Positions 52,114 to 61,133 of a stretch of DNA of 64,000 bases are shown here, piece after piece. Under the pieces are notes generated by a model. The model had not been told where the DNA came from. It saw only the letters and a list, made by a program, of their open reading frames with translations, and made no database searches. The position numbers were made by a program, and so were the translations under genes. Numbering within the stretch: the stretch's first letter is position 1; each line of letters opens with the position of its first letter. Location: the NCBI RefSeq assembly GCF_014640195.1, contig NZ_BMGM01000005.1:205870-269869 (forward strand), written 5' to 3'. Source of the stretch: Psychroflexus planctonicus. GTDB lineage: Bacteria > Bacteroidota > Bacteroidia > Flavobacteriales > Flavobacteriaceae.

Positions 52114-54312
52114 ATGAGTAAAAAGAAAAAATCTAAAAATGCGGTAAACTATGATAATCTTACCCAAGATATCCTCTCCATTTTTAGAGCAAACGAAGAC
52201 AAAACCTTCAATTACAAAGACATAACCCAACGTTTAGAAATTACCGATACCAACAACCGTAACCGCGTAATTAGAACCTTAGCTCAACAAACTGCAAAAG
52301 GAAAATTAGATCAAGTTAGCCAAGGAAAATACCAATTGAATGGAACATCTGATTATTATGAAGGTGTGATAGACATGACTAGCAGAGGCGATGCTTATGT
52401 GATGGTTGAAGGTCTAGAACACGATATTTTAATACGCAACAAAAACTTGAATAAAGCTTTTCACAAAGATATTGTTCAAGTCTACGTTTTTAAAGAGCGA
52501 AGAAACAGTAATTCTGAAGGGGAAGTCACCAAAATCGTAGAACGCCATAAAAACAAATTTGTAGGGGTTTTACAAAAGCAGAAAAGCTTTGGTTTTGTGG
52601 TAGTACAAGACCCAAAAATGTATACTGATATTTTTGTAGCGGGAGACAACTTCAATGGTGCAGAAGATGGAGAAATGGTTTTGGTTTCCTTAGAAGATTG
52701 GAACAAAAAAGACGATTCTCCACGTGGAAAAGTTTTACAAGTTTTAGGAATACCTGGCGAACACCAAACTGAAATTCATGCTATTTTAGCACAATATGGT
52801 TTACCTGAGCAATTTCCAAAGGAAGTAGAAGAATTTGCAGACCAATTGGATACTTCTATTACCCAAGAAGAAATTAAAAAGCGAAAAGACTTACGAGACG
52901 TGCTCACTTTCACTATCGATCCTGCGGATGCCAAGGATTTTGATGATGCCTTGAGTTTTCAAGTTTTAGACAACGGAAATTATGAAATTGGTATTCATAT
53001 CGCAGATGTTTCGCATTATCTGGAAGAAGGAAGTATTTTAGACCAAGAAGCTTACAACCGCGCTACTTCCATTTATTTGGTAGATCGTGTAGTACCAATG
53101 CTACCCGAAGTACTTTCTAATGCAGCTTGTTCCCTAAGACCTAACGAAGAAAAATACACTTTTTCGGCGGTTTTTGAACTCACCAAACAAGCCAAAGTCA
53201 TTAACCAATGGTTTGGTAGAACGGTCACTTATTCAGATGCTCGATTTGCCTATGAAGAAGCGCAGTTTATTTTAGACACCGAAGACGTGGTAATCGATGA
53301 AAGTGTTTCCTTAACAGGCGAAAGTTATTCAGTTCAACCTGAAATTAAAGATGCTATTTTAGAAATGAATAGAATGGCGAAAATCATGCGAGCTCAACGA
53401 ATGAAGAACGGAGCCATTTCATTTGATAAACAAGAAGTAAAATTCAATTTAAACGAAGACAACAGTCCAGAAGGAGTGTACTTTAAAACAGCGAAAGATG
53501 CCAATAAATTAATTGAAGAATTCATGTTGTTGGCCAATAAAAAAGTAGCCGAATTTATAGGAAAACAGAAACCAAAAAAGACTTTTGTATACCGCTGCCA
53601 CGACGAACCCAATCCAGAAAAATTACAAGCGCTTAGTACAGTAGTAAGTAAATTTGGATACAAAACTGATTTTAAAGATCGAAAAAGTATTGTTTCTTCT
53701 CTAAACAAATTATTGAGCGATGTTGAAGGCAAAGGCGAACAAAATTTAATCGATACCTTAACCATCCGAACCATGGCAAAAGCCTATTATTCAACTGAAA
53801 ATATTGGACATTACGGATTGGCATTTGATCATTATTCGCATTTTACTTCACCGATTAGAAGGTATCCCGATGTCATGGTACATCGCCTATTACAACATTA
53901 TTTAGATGGAAATTCTTCTGCAAACGCTGAAGAATTTGAAGAGCGTTGTAAGCATTCTTCCAATATGGAAAGTTTAGCCACTAACGCAGAACGGGATTCG
54001 ATTAAATACATGCAAGTAAAATACATGCAGCAATACGAAAATGAGCGTTTCTTAGGCGTAATTTCTGGCGTAACCGATTTTGGTATGTTTGTAGAATTAG
54101 TTGAAAACCGTTGCGAAGGAATGGTAAGAGTACGCGATATGAAAGGCGACCATTTTCAATTTGATCAAGAAAACTATGCCATTGTAGGAAAACGAACCAA
54201 AACATCCTACCAACTAGGAGATGAAGTTTGGGTAGAAGTTAAAAAAGCAGATTTAATTAAAAGAAACTTAGATTTTGAATTGATTGGTGGGAAGGATGAA
54301 GTAGTTGAATAG
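52114..54312 (+). CDS. rnr: Ribonuclease R
   Basis: A processive 3'-5' exoribonuclease of the RNase II/R family that degrades structured RNA. The 732-residue order is: N-terminal winged-helix and cold-shock domains (about 1-230), the RNB catalytic domain with DPADAKDFDDALS near 269-281 (the four Mg-binding Asp), the later HYGLAFDHYSHFTSPIRRYPD motif near 567-587, and a C-terminal S1 domain (about 640-725, FLGVISGVTDFGMFVEL). Lys-rich N-terminus as usual. Single gene with its own promoter. Confidence 0.97.
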   Translation: MSKKKKSKNAVNYDNLTQDILSIFRANEDKTFNYKDITQRLEITDTNNRNRVIRTLAQQTAKGKLDQVSQGKYQLNGTSDYYEGVIDMTSRGDAYVMVEGLEHDILIRNKNLNKAFHKDIVQVYVFKERRNSNSEGEVTKIVERHKNKFVGVLQKQKSFGFVVVQDPKMYTDIFVAGDNFNGAEDGEMVLVSLEDWNKKDDSPRGKVLQVLGIPGEHQTEIHAILAQYGLPEQFPKEVEEFADQLDTSITQEEIKKRKDLRDVLTFTIDPADAKDFDDALSFQVLDNGNYEIGIHIADVSHYLEEGSILDQEAYNRATSIYLVDRVVPMLPEVLSNAACSLRPNEEKYTFSAVFELTKQAKVINQWFGRTVTYSDARFAYEEAQFILDTEDVVIDESVSLTGESYSVQPEIKDAILEMNRMAKIMRAQRMKNGAISFDKQEVKFNLNEDNSPEGVYFKTAKDANKLIEEFMLLANKKVAEFIGKQKPKKTFVYRCHDEPNPEKLQALSTVVSKFGYKTDFKDRKSIVSSLNKLLSDVEGKGEQNLIDTLTIRTMAKAYYSTENIGHYGLAFDHYSHFTSPIRRYPDVMVHRLLQHYLDGNSSANAEEFEERCKHSSNMESLATNAERDSIKYMQVKYMQQYENERFLGVISGVTDFGMFVELVENRCEGMVRVRDMKGDHFQFDQENYAIVGKRTKTSYQLGDEVWVEVKKADLIKRNLDFELIGGKDEVVE

Positions 54313-54433
54313 TCAAGTTTTTTAGTTTCATTTTCATTAATAAAAATATATTCAAATTTTAAACAAAGTCTTGGAAAATTAAATGAGACAAGTCTTTTTT
54401 GAATATTTATTATAGAAATTTCTATTGATGGTT

Positions 54434-55627
54434 TTACCTGCTGCGTTTTACATAGATTAATATTCCTATTGAAAAAGTTGAACAAACCAAGAACCCTATA
54501 AAAACGGGCAAAACCGAATTGGAAACAAAGCGACCTATAAAAACACTTAACACAACTGCTAATAAAGTAGAAATAAATCCGGTAATAGCCGCTGCGATTC
54601 CTGCAATATGTCCTACAGGTTGCATTGCCAAGGCACGAAGATTTCCAAAGAGAAATCCAATAGAAAAAAATTGAAGCGAAAAGAAAATCAACAGTAAAAA
54701 AAGTGGTGGATTGGAACCGTTCATAAAAAGAACTACATATAAAACAGATACACCAAAAAAGCCAAATAGAGAAGTTGTTATTATTTTCTCCATTCCGTAT
54801 TTTAAAACTAAGGTTCCGTTTAAAAATATAGCCGATCCAATAGCGATGGATAAACCTGCAAAAATGAGCGGAAACGCATCTTCTAATCCATATTGTAACT
54901 GAAAAATTTGCTGTGAAGCGCTCAAATATACAAAAAATGAACCCACCACAAAACCAGAAATAATTGTGTAGCCCATGGTTGTTTTATAGCGAATGACTTC
55001 TTGAAAACCAGTTTTAAAAACCTGAATTGAAAAGCGAACTCGTTTTTCTGTGGGCAGTGTTTCAGGTTGGCGTTTCCAAAACCATAGCATAACCACTAAG
55101 CTGATAAGTACTTGCACATAAAAAATTCCTTGCCAGTTGTAGGTATCTAAAATCAATTGTCCTAAAGCAGGAGCTATAACTGGCACTAAAATAAAAACTA
55201 CGGTTACAAAAGACATGATGCGCGCCATATAATCTCCACTAAACAAATCTCTTATAATGGCGATAGCAATTGTTCTGGGAGCCGAAAGACCAATGCCTTG
55301 CAACACTCGGCCTATAATCATTATCGTAAGACTTTCAGCTGAAACACAAATTAAACTTGCTACTAAAAAAAGTCCAAATCCAGCATAAACTACAGGTTTA
55401 CGACCAGTAGCATCAGAAATAGGTCCAAAAAATAAAGGGCCAATGCCTAAACCCAAAAACATCATGGTAATTAGCAATTGGTTATCAACTACATTTTCGG
55501 TATCAATAGCAATACCAATAATATCTAAGGCAGGCAATACAGCATCAATAGCCAAAGCCACCACAGACATTAATGCCGCCATTAAAGCCACAAATTCTAA
55601 TTGAGAATTTTTTGTTTTATTTTTCAC
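54434..55627 (-). CDS. Bcr/CflA-type MFS drug efflux transporter
   Basis: A 397-residue 12-span transporter of the major facilitator superfamily, DHA1 group. The GPLFFGPISDATGRKPVVY motif A lies near 60-78 and the GLSAPRTIAIAIIRDLF motif near 113-129 is typical of Bcr/CflA (bicyclomycin, chloramphenicol) exporters. The start is GTG at 55625-55627; no ATG precedes the first membrane segment. Substrates cannot be read from sequence. Confidence 0.88.
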   Translation of the reverse strand: MKNKTKNSQLEFVALMAALMSVVALAIDAVLPALDIIGIAIDTENVVDNQLLITMMFLGLGIGPLFFGPISDATGRKPVVYAGFGLFLVASLICVSAESLTIMIIGRVLQGIGLSAPRTIAIAIIRDLFSGDYMARIMSFVTVVFILVPVIAPALGQLILDTYNWQGIFYVQVLISLVVMLWFWKRQPETLPTEKRVRFSIQVFKTGFQEVIRYKTTMGYTIISGFVVGSFFVYLSASQQIFQLQYGLEDAFPLIFAGLSIAIGSAIFLNGTLVLKYGMEKIITTSLFGFFGVSVLYVVLFMNGSNPPLFLLLIFFSLQFFSIGFLFGNLRALAMQPVGHIAGIAAAITGFISTLLAVVLSVFIGRFVSNSVLPVFIGFLVCSTFSIGILIYVKRSR

Positions 55628-55676
55628 GCGGCAAAGGTAGTTCTAAATACAATAGAATTTTAAAACAAAGAAATCC

Positions 55677-56063
55677 TTATTTAGGTTCCACAATCAAAAA
55701 AACGGCTGTACTATCGCCAATATTCAAAACTTCATGCCATTCTACTTTTTCATTATAGAAATCGTAACCTGTTGGAATTTCTACTTCTCTTATTCCTTTA
55801 GCATCGGTAATTCTAAATTTTCCACCAGCAAGCGTATATCCATAATGTGTTGCATGAAAATGCTTTTCGTGTCCAACGCCAGGCGGAAAACTGCATTTTA
55901 ATGTTCGTACATTTTCATTATCAACTAGCACTTCACAAACTTGTTTACCTTTCCAACCGGCTTCTAAAGGATCGGGTAGGTGGTTTTGGTTTTGACAAGA
56001 GCTGATTACTGAGAGAAATACGATTGAAAATAAATAGATAAATGGTAGTTTATAAAAGTGCAT
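55677..56063 (-). CDS. Cupin-domain lipoprotein
   Basis: 128 residues. The signal peptide ends VISSC, with the lipidated cysteine at 23. The mature protein is a single small cupin barrel with the metal-binding pattern GVGHEKHFHATHYGYTLAGGKFRI near 63-86. It may bind a metal or ligand in the periplasm. Function unknown. It lies 49 bp before the MFS gene on the same strand. Confidence 0.8.
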   Translation of the reverse strand: MHFYKLPFIYLFSIVFLSVISSCQNQNHLPDPLEAGWKGKQVCEVLVDNENVRTLKCSFPPGVGHEKHFHATHYGYTLAGGKFRITDAKGIREVEIPTGYDFYNEKVEWHEVLNIGDSTAVFLIVEPK

Positions 56064-56107
56064 AGATTAGAATAATAAATTAAACATGTTTTAAGTGATG
56101 AAAAATT

Positions 56108-57478
56108 TTAAAGTGTAGTAGGTTTTACTTTTTTGATAAAATATGTAATATAACTATCTAAATAAGTTCCTAAATAGTAGGGAAGATTCATTAGGTAGAA
56201 ACTTTTTCCACTTCGAGTTTCTGCTTCTTCAATTGAAAACTTTCCACCGTAAATACGTACCACGTACTGATGATTAGCTTGATCTATAAATTGATGGAGT
56301 GATCTTAAAGTTCCTTTTGCGCCCGATTTAATTTCAATAGGAATAAGTAAATCTTCATATACACGAACCAAATCTACTTCTGCGCTGGATTGTCTTTTTT
56401 CTCGTACCCAAAAATTGGGTTTCGCATAACTAATATCTTCTTGAGAAATCAATTCTTGCGTAATTAAGTGGGGAATCAAAGCACCACGGTAGGCATTGCT
56501 TAAATCTTCCAATTTTAAAAGCTGAGCTTGAATTTGCATACTGTAATTTACAATTCCAGTGTCTAAAAATTGAAGTCTCGGTTTTTTTGCAAAATCGGTT
56601 TGAATAGGGGGAGTTAGACTTGTAGTAGGATAGATTAATTGTATCACTTTAGCTTCATCTAGATTTCGAAATGCTTCGGAAACTTCCCTTGATTTATAGT
56701 TTGATTTTCCAAAATTTTGAAACGTAACACGTTCATCTAAATAGGTTGTTGCTACGTTCATAATATGCTTGATAACCTTAGCTTCACTAGCATTTTTTGC
56801 ATACTTTTCAACATCACTTTTATACGTTGCCCAAATGCTTTCGTACGTACTTTTCAAAACAGAAATACGTTCTTCTGCTACATATAATTTTACAATTTCA
56901 GGCATTCCACCAATAATTGCATATTTATGAAACCACGCTAATGCAATTTGATGTGTTACTTCATCAACCGGAATAGTGGCTAGTCTTTTTAACAAGGCAT
57001 TTTGCTGGTTGGCCAATAAAAACTCTTGAAAGTTTAACGGAAATAAATATAAATATTGAACTCTGCCTACCGGAAAATTTTTGACATCACTCAAAGTATG
57101 TTCCAATAAAGAACCTGCCGCAATTACATGTAAATCTGAAACATCTTCGTAAAAATACCTAAGCATCGACATAGCTTCAGTTGATTCTTGGATTTCATCG
57201 ATAAACAACAATGTTTTATCTATTTTTTTGATGTCTTTATTCTTAGAAAGAAAAATAGCATCGAGAAGCGCATCTATTTCAGTATAAGATTTAAAAAGTT
57301 GTATATCGCTTCCTTTTTCTAGGTTTAGATATATAAATTGAGTATAGTTTTCTGCAAAATTTTTAACCAATGTAGTTTTTCCTACTTGTCTCGCCCCTCT
57401 TAAAACCAAAGGTTTTCTATTAGCGCTTGATTTCCATGATTTTAAAGCTTCTATTTTTAGTCTATTAATGTATTTCAT
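56108..57478 (-). CDS. AAA ATPase with winged helix and DUF4143 region (copy 2)
   Basis: A 456-residue ATPase of the AAA_14/DUF4143 group. Walker A (GARQVGKTT) is at 28-36 and Walker B (LLFIDEIQE) at 90-98. There is a predicted winged helix at about 250-280, and a C-terminal PD-(D/E)XK-like core with E367, D369, E382 and K384 (AEVDLVRV, then PIEIKSGAKG). It is a better-preserved nuclease-like site than in copy 1. Four phased 20-bp repeats lie 10-128 bp upstream. Its ATG overlaps by one base the stop of an open leader frame running through those repeats. Confidence 0.87.
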   Translation of the reverse strand: MKYINRLKIEALKSWKSSANRKPLVLRGARQVGKTTLVKNFAENYTQFIYLNLEKGSDIQLFKSYTEIDALLDAIFLSKNKDIKKIDKTLLFIDEIQESTEAMSMLRYFYEDVSDLHVIAAGSLLEHTLSDVKNFPVGRVQYLYLFPLNFQEFLLANQQNALLKRLATIPVDEVTHQIALAWFHKYAIIGGMPEIVKLYVAEERISVLKSTYESIWATYKSDVEKYAKNASEAKVIKHIMNVATTYLDERVTFQNFGKSNYKSREVSEAFRNLDEAKVIQLIYPTTSLTPPIQTDFAKKPRLQFLDTGIVNYSMQIQAQLLKLEDLSNAYRGALIPHLITQELISQEDISYAKPNFWVREKRQSSAEVDLVRVYEDLLIPIEIKSGAKGTLRSLHQFIDQANHQYVVRIYGGKFSIEEAETRSGKSFYLMNLPYYLGTYLDSYITYFIKKVKPTTL

Positions 57479-57594
57479 CAGTTAATTTGTAACAAAGTAA
57501 GGGTAAAAATACTAAATTTATGTAACAAAGTAAGGGTAAATTTAGCAAAATTATGTAACAGAGTAAGGGTAAATATTTCATATTCTTGTAACAT
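57478..57594 (-). CDS. Possible leader peptide encoded by the repeat array
   Basis: A 38-residue frame starting at ATG 57594, inside the fourth repeat, and ending in TGA that overlaps the ATPase ATG (TGATG). Because the repeat period is 33 bp, each unit adds the same 11-residue pattern (FTLTLLH plus four variable residues). It could be a real translationally coupled leader or simply an open frame by accident. Confidence 0.3.
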   Translation of the reverse strand: MLQEYEIFTLTLLHNFAKFTLTLLHKFSIFTLTLLQIN

Positions 57595-57606
57595 AGTAAG
57601 GGTAAA
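57488..57606 (-). promoter_or_regulatory. Four phased 20-bp direct repeats upstream of ATPase copy 2
   Basis: TGTAACAAAGTAAGGGTAAA (plus-strand view) or a one-base variant lies at 57488-57507, 57521-57540, 57554-57573 and 57587-57606, exactly 33 bp apart with 13-bp AT-rich spacers. On the minus strand the spacer at 57546-57553 contains a perfect -7 element TAATTTTG. This resembles a multi-site operator or iteron array. Confidence 0.85.
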
Positions 57607-57649
57607 ATACAACCGAATGCAGTTTCTATAAAAGCTGTATCTTTCCCTT

Positions 57650-59821
57650 ATGAAATTTCTATATTGCTCAATACTTCTTTTTATAATGGCTTGTGCTACT
57701 AGCCAAGATGTTTCAGTTGAAGCCAAAAACAATTCCACTTCAATAAGCAATAGAAAAGCTCCCAATTCCACTTTTGGTAAGTATTTTACGCCTCAAGGCG
57801 ATTTGCGTGCTTTGGTGGTTTATGTCAATTTTGAAGAAGAATCTCTAGACCCAAAAATTCATAACGATTTACCGCATTGGCCAATTGATAGTGAATTTCC
57901 TGTTCATTATGGAAAATCGGTAATCGATGAGAATCAAGAATTAAGTTGGGGTTATCAACACCCAGAACAATTTAAAAATATTGATGTTACCGATTTATCT
58001 ACTTTCGAAAATCTTTCTGCTTACTATTATACTATGTCTTCAGGGAAATTCAGAATGTATTTTGAAACCTTAAAACATCCTGAAACAGATGAAGCTATCA
58101 GTATAAAAATTAGTCCTGAAGGAATTCCGGCTTCTGCAGCTGGAAGAAACGAGCTCAATAAAAGGGTATTCGAAAAAATAAGAGCAATTTATCCTGAAAA
58201 CTACGATTGGTCACGTTTCGATTCTCGGAAAAATCAACCCAATTACAAAGAAGACCTTTCGGTTAAAGGAACAACTTCAACTTATGAAGACCATCATTTG
58301 GATTTTGTTATCTTGTTGTTAAGGAATTCAAATGTATGGAAACCACATCCTAATGGAAGTGAAAACGGAGTAGGTTGGCGAAAAGCCATTATGGGAACTG
58401 GAGCTAGAAATGAAATTATAGCTTACCAAAACGAACAACCCGTTTATGTTGGAAATGAAGGTGTTCGAATTTTCCTTACCCAACGCAATTTATTTCAAAA
58501 TCACGAATTACTTATTCATGAAATTGCCCATGGAATGATTAGCATGCCGCACATCAATACGTCCAATCGTGCCGAAGGAAACTACTTATTTTACAATTAC
58601 GGTTGGGGAATGATGGATACTTATTCAGATTTGTTTGGCACGGCAAATGCTTGGGAACGTTGGTATGCCGGCTGGACGGAAATCACACACGATATTACAC
58701 CCACCGATGAAGAAATAATTGTAGAATTAGCCGATTTTCTAGCCAAAGACCAAAGTGTTCGCATTCAATTACCACAAGTAAAAGATGAATTTTTATGGTT
58801 AGAACACAGAAAAGATACCAATCAAATCTATTATCAACGTCCGTTGCGCAGAAAAGATCGATATGGCAAACCACATCCCAATCATCAACCTGGATTGTAT
58901 GCTTTTCTAGAAAAAATGGCTCCATCTCGAAACTCCACTTTTAGCACTAACACACAAGGCACAAATGGTATGAAAGTTTTGTACGGAAAAGGCAATTACG
59001 ATTATACTTTACAAGGTTTTGAAAAACGCTATTACGCATGGGATAACGAAGTTTTACAAGTAAAAAATGAAGGTGAAAATGCTTATGCTGGCCATCATGA
59101 AGGCATGCTTTTTCGATATGATTTTAATGAAAATGGAAAAATAGAACACAAAACCAACTCCAACGGTGCAGGAAGTTCATACACCGATACGCAAGGTATT
59201 TTTGAAATTGATGGAAAAAAAGGATTTCCATTTTATATGTTCAATACTCCAATTCAACTCACTAAAATTAGTGCTTTTACCAACCCTGCCATCACTAATT
59301 TTCAAGAAATGGATTGGAAAAACAACGAGTTAGCCCCCGTAATTTTACACAGTTTAAGTGTAGAACAACAAAAATTACCCAACGGAAACCTTCAATTGAA
59401 AATCGATTATCAAGACGGTATAATCGAAAATGATTTTAGAATGGCGGGACCGATTGTTTTGCCTAAAGGTGAAGTAGTTCAGTTAGCCAAAAACAAAGAG
59501 CTAACGCTGAATAAAAGCAAAACCATCAATCGAGTTCGAGAAGAAAATGGCAGTTTTATAGCCAATTCCTACCTTCAAATTGAAGGAGAACTGATTTTAA
59601 ATGAAAATTCAGTTTTTATCATCGATGAAAAAAGTAAAGTTTCATTTGAAACCAACAGCAAATTGACCTTGAAAAAAGGAGCAAAAATTATGCTCTTAAA
59701 TGAAGCAAAGTTGATTTTTGATGAAGCCACTCAACTGGATATTCATTCTAGTGCAATAATACGAGTTGATAATTCGATTATGGAAGCTGCTCATTTTCCA
59801 AAAAAACAGATACAAGAGTAA
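57650..59821 (+). CDS. HExxH metallopeptidase-like lipoprotein
   Basis: A 723-residue lipoprotein (signal peptide ending IMAC, cysteine at 15). A zinc-protease motif HEIAHGMISMPH is at 290-301, followed by a GWGMMD turn near 318-323. This resembles M6-like secreted peptidases, although the third His is one residue later than in the textbook motif. The C-terminal half (about 400-723) is beta-rich, ending in a left-handed-helix-like stretch (NENSVFIIDEKSKVSFETNSKL and similar repeats). It is divergent from the ATPase gene across the repeat array. Confidence 0.75.
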   Translation: MKFLYCSILLFIMACATSQDVSVEAKNNSTSISNRKAPNSTFGKYFTPQGDLRALVVYVNFEEESLDPKIHNDLPHWPIDSEFPVHYGKSVIDENQELSWGYQHPEQFKNIDVTDLSTFENLSAYYYTMSSGKFRMYFETLKHPETDEAISIKISPEGIPASAAGRNELNKRVFEKIRAIYPENYDWSRFDSRKNQPNYKEDLSVKGTTSTYEDHHLDFVILLLRNSNVWKPHPNGSENGVGWRKAIMGTGARNEIIAYQNEQPVYVGNEGVRIFLTQRNLFQNHELLIHEIAHGMISMPHINTSNRAEGNYLFYNYGWGMMDTYSDLFGTANAWERWYAGWTEITHDITPTDEEIIVELADFLAKDQSVRIQLPQVKDEFLWLEHRKDTNQIYYQRPLRRKDRYGKPHPNHQPGLYAFLEKMAPSRNSTFSTNTQGTNGMKVLYGKGNYDYTLQGFEKRYYAWDNEVLQVKNEGENAYAGHHEGMLFRYDFNENGKIEHKTNSNGAGSSYTDTQGIFEIDGKKGFPFYMFNTPIQLTKISAFTNPAITNFQEMDWKNNELAPVILHSLSVEQQKLPNGNLQLKIDYQDGIIENDFRMAGPIVLPKGEVVQLAKNKELTLNKSKTINRVREENGSFIANSYLQIEGELILNENSVFIIDEKSKVSFETNSKLTLKKGAKIMLLNEAKLIFDEATQLDIHSSAIIRVDNSIMEAAHFPKKQIQE

Positions 59822-60170
59822 AAGAATTGGCCTACAAAATCATAGTAAAAAAAAGATGTCAGGGCTCCGCCCCCTTTAATTTCGGATATCTGTTTTAGTT
59901 ATGAATATATTAGGGCTAACGCCCCAGACTATTTTCTTCAATTTTTTTATAACTAAGTAGTAAGTTTTTAATAAATATTATTGGGGGCAGCGCCCTGTAA
60001 TTTTATGTTTTGGTGCTAGGTTTATAATTTTTGTTTAGCAAAGTTTCAAACTTCGCTGAGCTGATACTCGCTTTTTCGAAACCTTGGTCACGTCATTTTA
60101 TCAAAATTTTACAAAAGCTTATGACTATCAGTTGAAGCATTTCAACTTAATTTGAAGCAGAATTATTTTC
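59822..60170. other. 349-bp intergenic region with three GC-rich hairpins
   Basis: AT-rich sequence punctuated by three short GC-rich inverted repeats: 59861-59875, 59912-59926 and 59982-59997 (GGGGC / GCCCC type, the third in reverse orientation). No gene was found. It carries no clear promoter for the deacetylase gene. Confidence 0.65.
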
Positions 60171-61073
60171 ATGCTTAAAATCGCTTTTCATCCTATTTAC
60201 AAACATCCTTTACCCGAAGGACATCGTTTTCCTATGGAAAAATACGATTTACTTCCCAAGCAACTGCTCTATGAAGGAACTTGTACGGAAGCGAATTTTT
60301 TTGAACCTGAAATTCCTTCAGATGAATTCATTTTAAAAGCACACGATAAACAGTATGTTAAGGATTTGTACAACCTAAACATCGAACCCAGAGCTGCAAG
60401 AAAAATTGGTTTTCCACTTTCTGATGTGTTGGTAAACCGCGAACGCATGATTACTGACGGCACGATTAAAGCTTGCGATTTTGCTTTAAAAAATGGAATT
60501 GCGATGAACATTGCTGGCGGAACACATCATGCTTATTCCAATCGTGGTGAAGCTTTTTGTATGCTGAATGACCAAGCGGTGGGTGCACATTATTTATTAA
60601 GCAAAGCCGAAATCAACAAAATTCTTATTGTCGATTTAGACGTGCACCAAGGTAACGGAACGGCTGAAATTTTTAAGGATGATGATCGGGTTTTTACTTT
60701 TTCTATGCACGGAAAATCGAATTATCCATTCAAAAAGGAAACATCTAACTTAGATATTGCCTTACCAAATAATTGTGATGATGCTACTTTTTTAAATGAA
60801 TTAAAAAATACACTTCCCAGATTGTTAGATGAAGTTCAACCTGACTTTATTTTTTATTTATGCGGAGTAGATATTTTGGCTTCCGATAAACTTGGAAAAT
60901 TAGGTTGTACCAAAGAAGGCTGTAAAGAACGCGATCGCTACGTTTTACAAACTTGTTTTGAAAACAATATTCCTGTGGAATGCAGTATGGGTGGCGGTTA
61001 TTCAAAAGATATAAAAATCATAATCGATGCGCATGCCAATACGTTTCGATTGGGGCAACATATCTTTTTTTAG
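60171..61073 (+). CDS. Histone deacetylase family protein
   Basis: A 300-residue zinc-dependent deacetylase of the arginase/deacetylase fold (class I/IV-like bacterial form), acting on acetylated amines or lysines. The motifs are visible: GGTHHAYSNRGEAFCMLND near 115-133 (catalytic His pair), VDLDVHQGNGTAEIF near 156-170 (zinc-binding Asp and His) and the terminal CSMGGGYS near 271-278. No acetoin genes are nearby. Substrate unknown. Confidence 0.9.
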   Translation: MLKIAFHPIYKHPLPEGHRFPMEKYDLLPKQLLYEGTCTEANFFEPEIPSDEFILKAHDKQYVKDLYNLNIEPRAARKIGFPLSDVLVNRERMITDGTIKACDFALKNGIAMNIAGGTHHAYSNRGEAFCMLNDQAVGAHYLLSKAEINKILIVDLDVHQGNGTAEIFKDDDRVFTFSMHGKSNYPFKKETSNLDIALPNNCDDATFLNELKNTLPRLLDEVQPDFIFYLCGVDILASDKLGKLGCTKEGCKERDRYVLQTCFENNIPVECSMGGGYSKDIKIIIDAHANTFRLGQHIFF

Positions 61074-61102
61074 AAAATTTAGACTCCACGGATTTTAAAA
61101 CT

Positions 61103-61121
61103 GCTCGGATTTCAAATCCGA
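61103..61121. repeat. REP-like palindrome CTCGGATTT family, copy 1
   Basis: A perfect palindrome, CTCGGATTT-C-AAATCCGAG. Half copies recur inside the tandem repeat at about 61319 and 61550. Confidence 0.8.
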
Positions 61122-61133
61122 GTTATCTTGTTA

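Noticed and set aside
57488..57606. CRISPR-like array (four repeats with regular spacers)
   Set aside because: Repeats are only 20 bp and spacers 13 bp, far below CRISPR sizes, and no cas genes are near. The fixed phase next to a promoter fits an operator array better.
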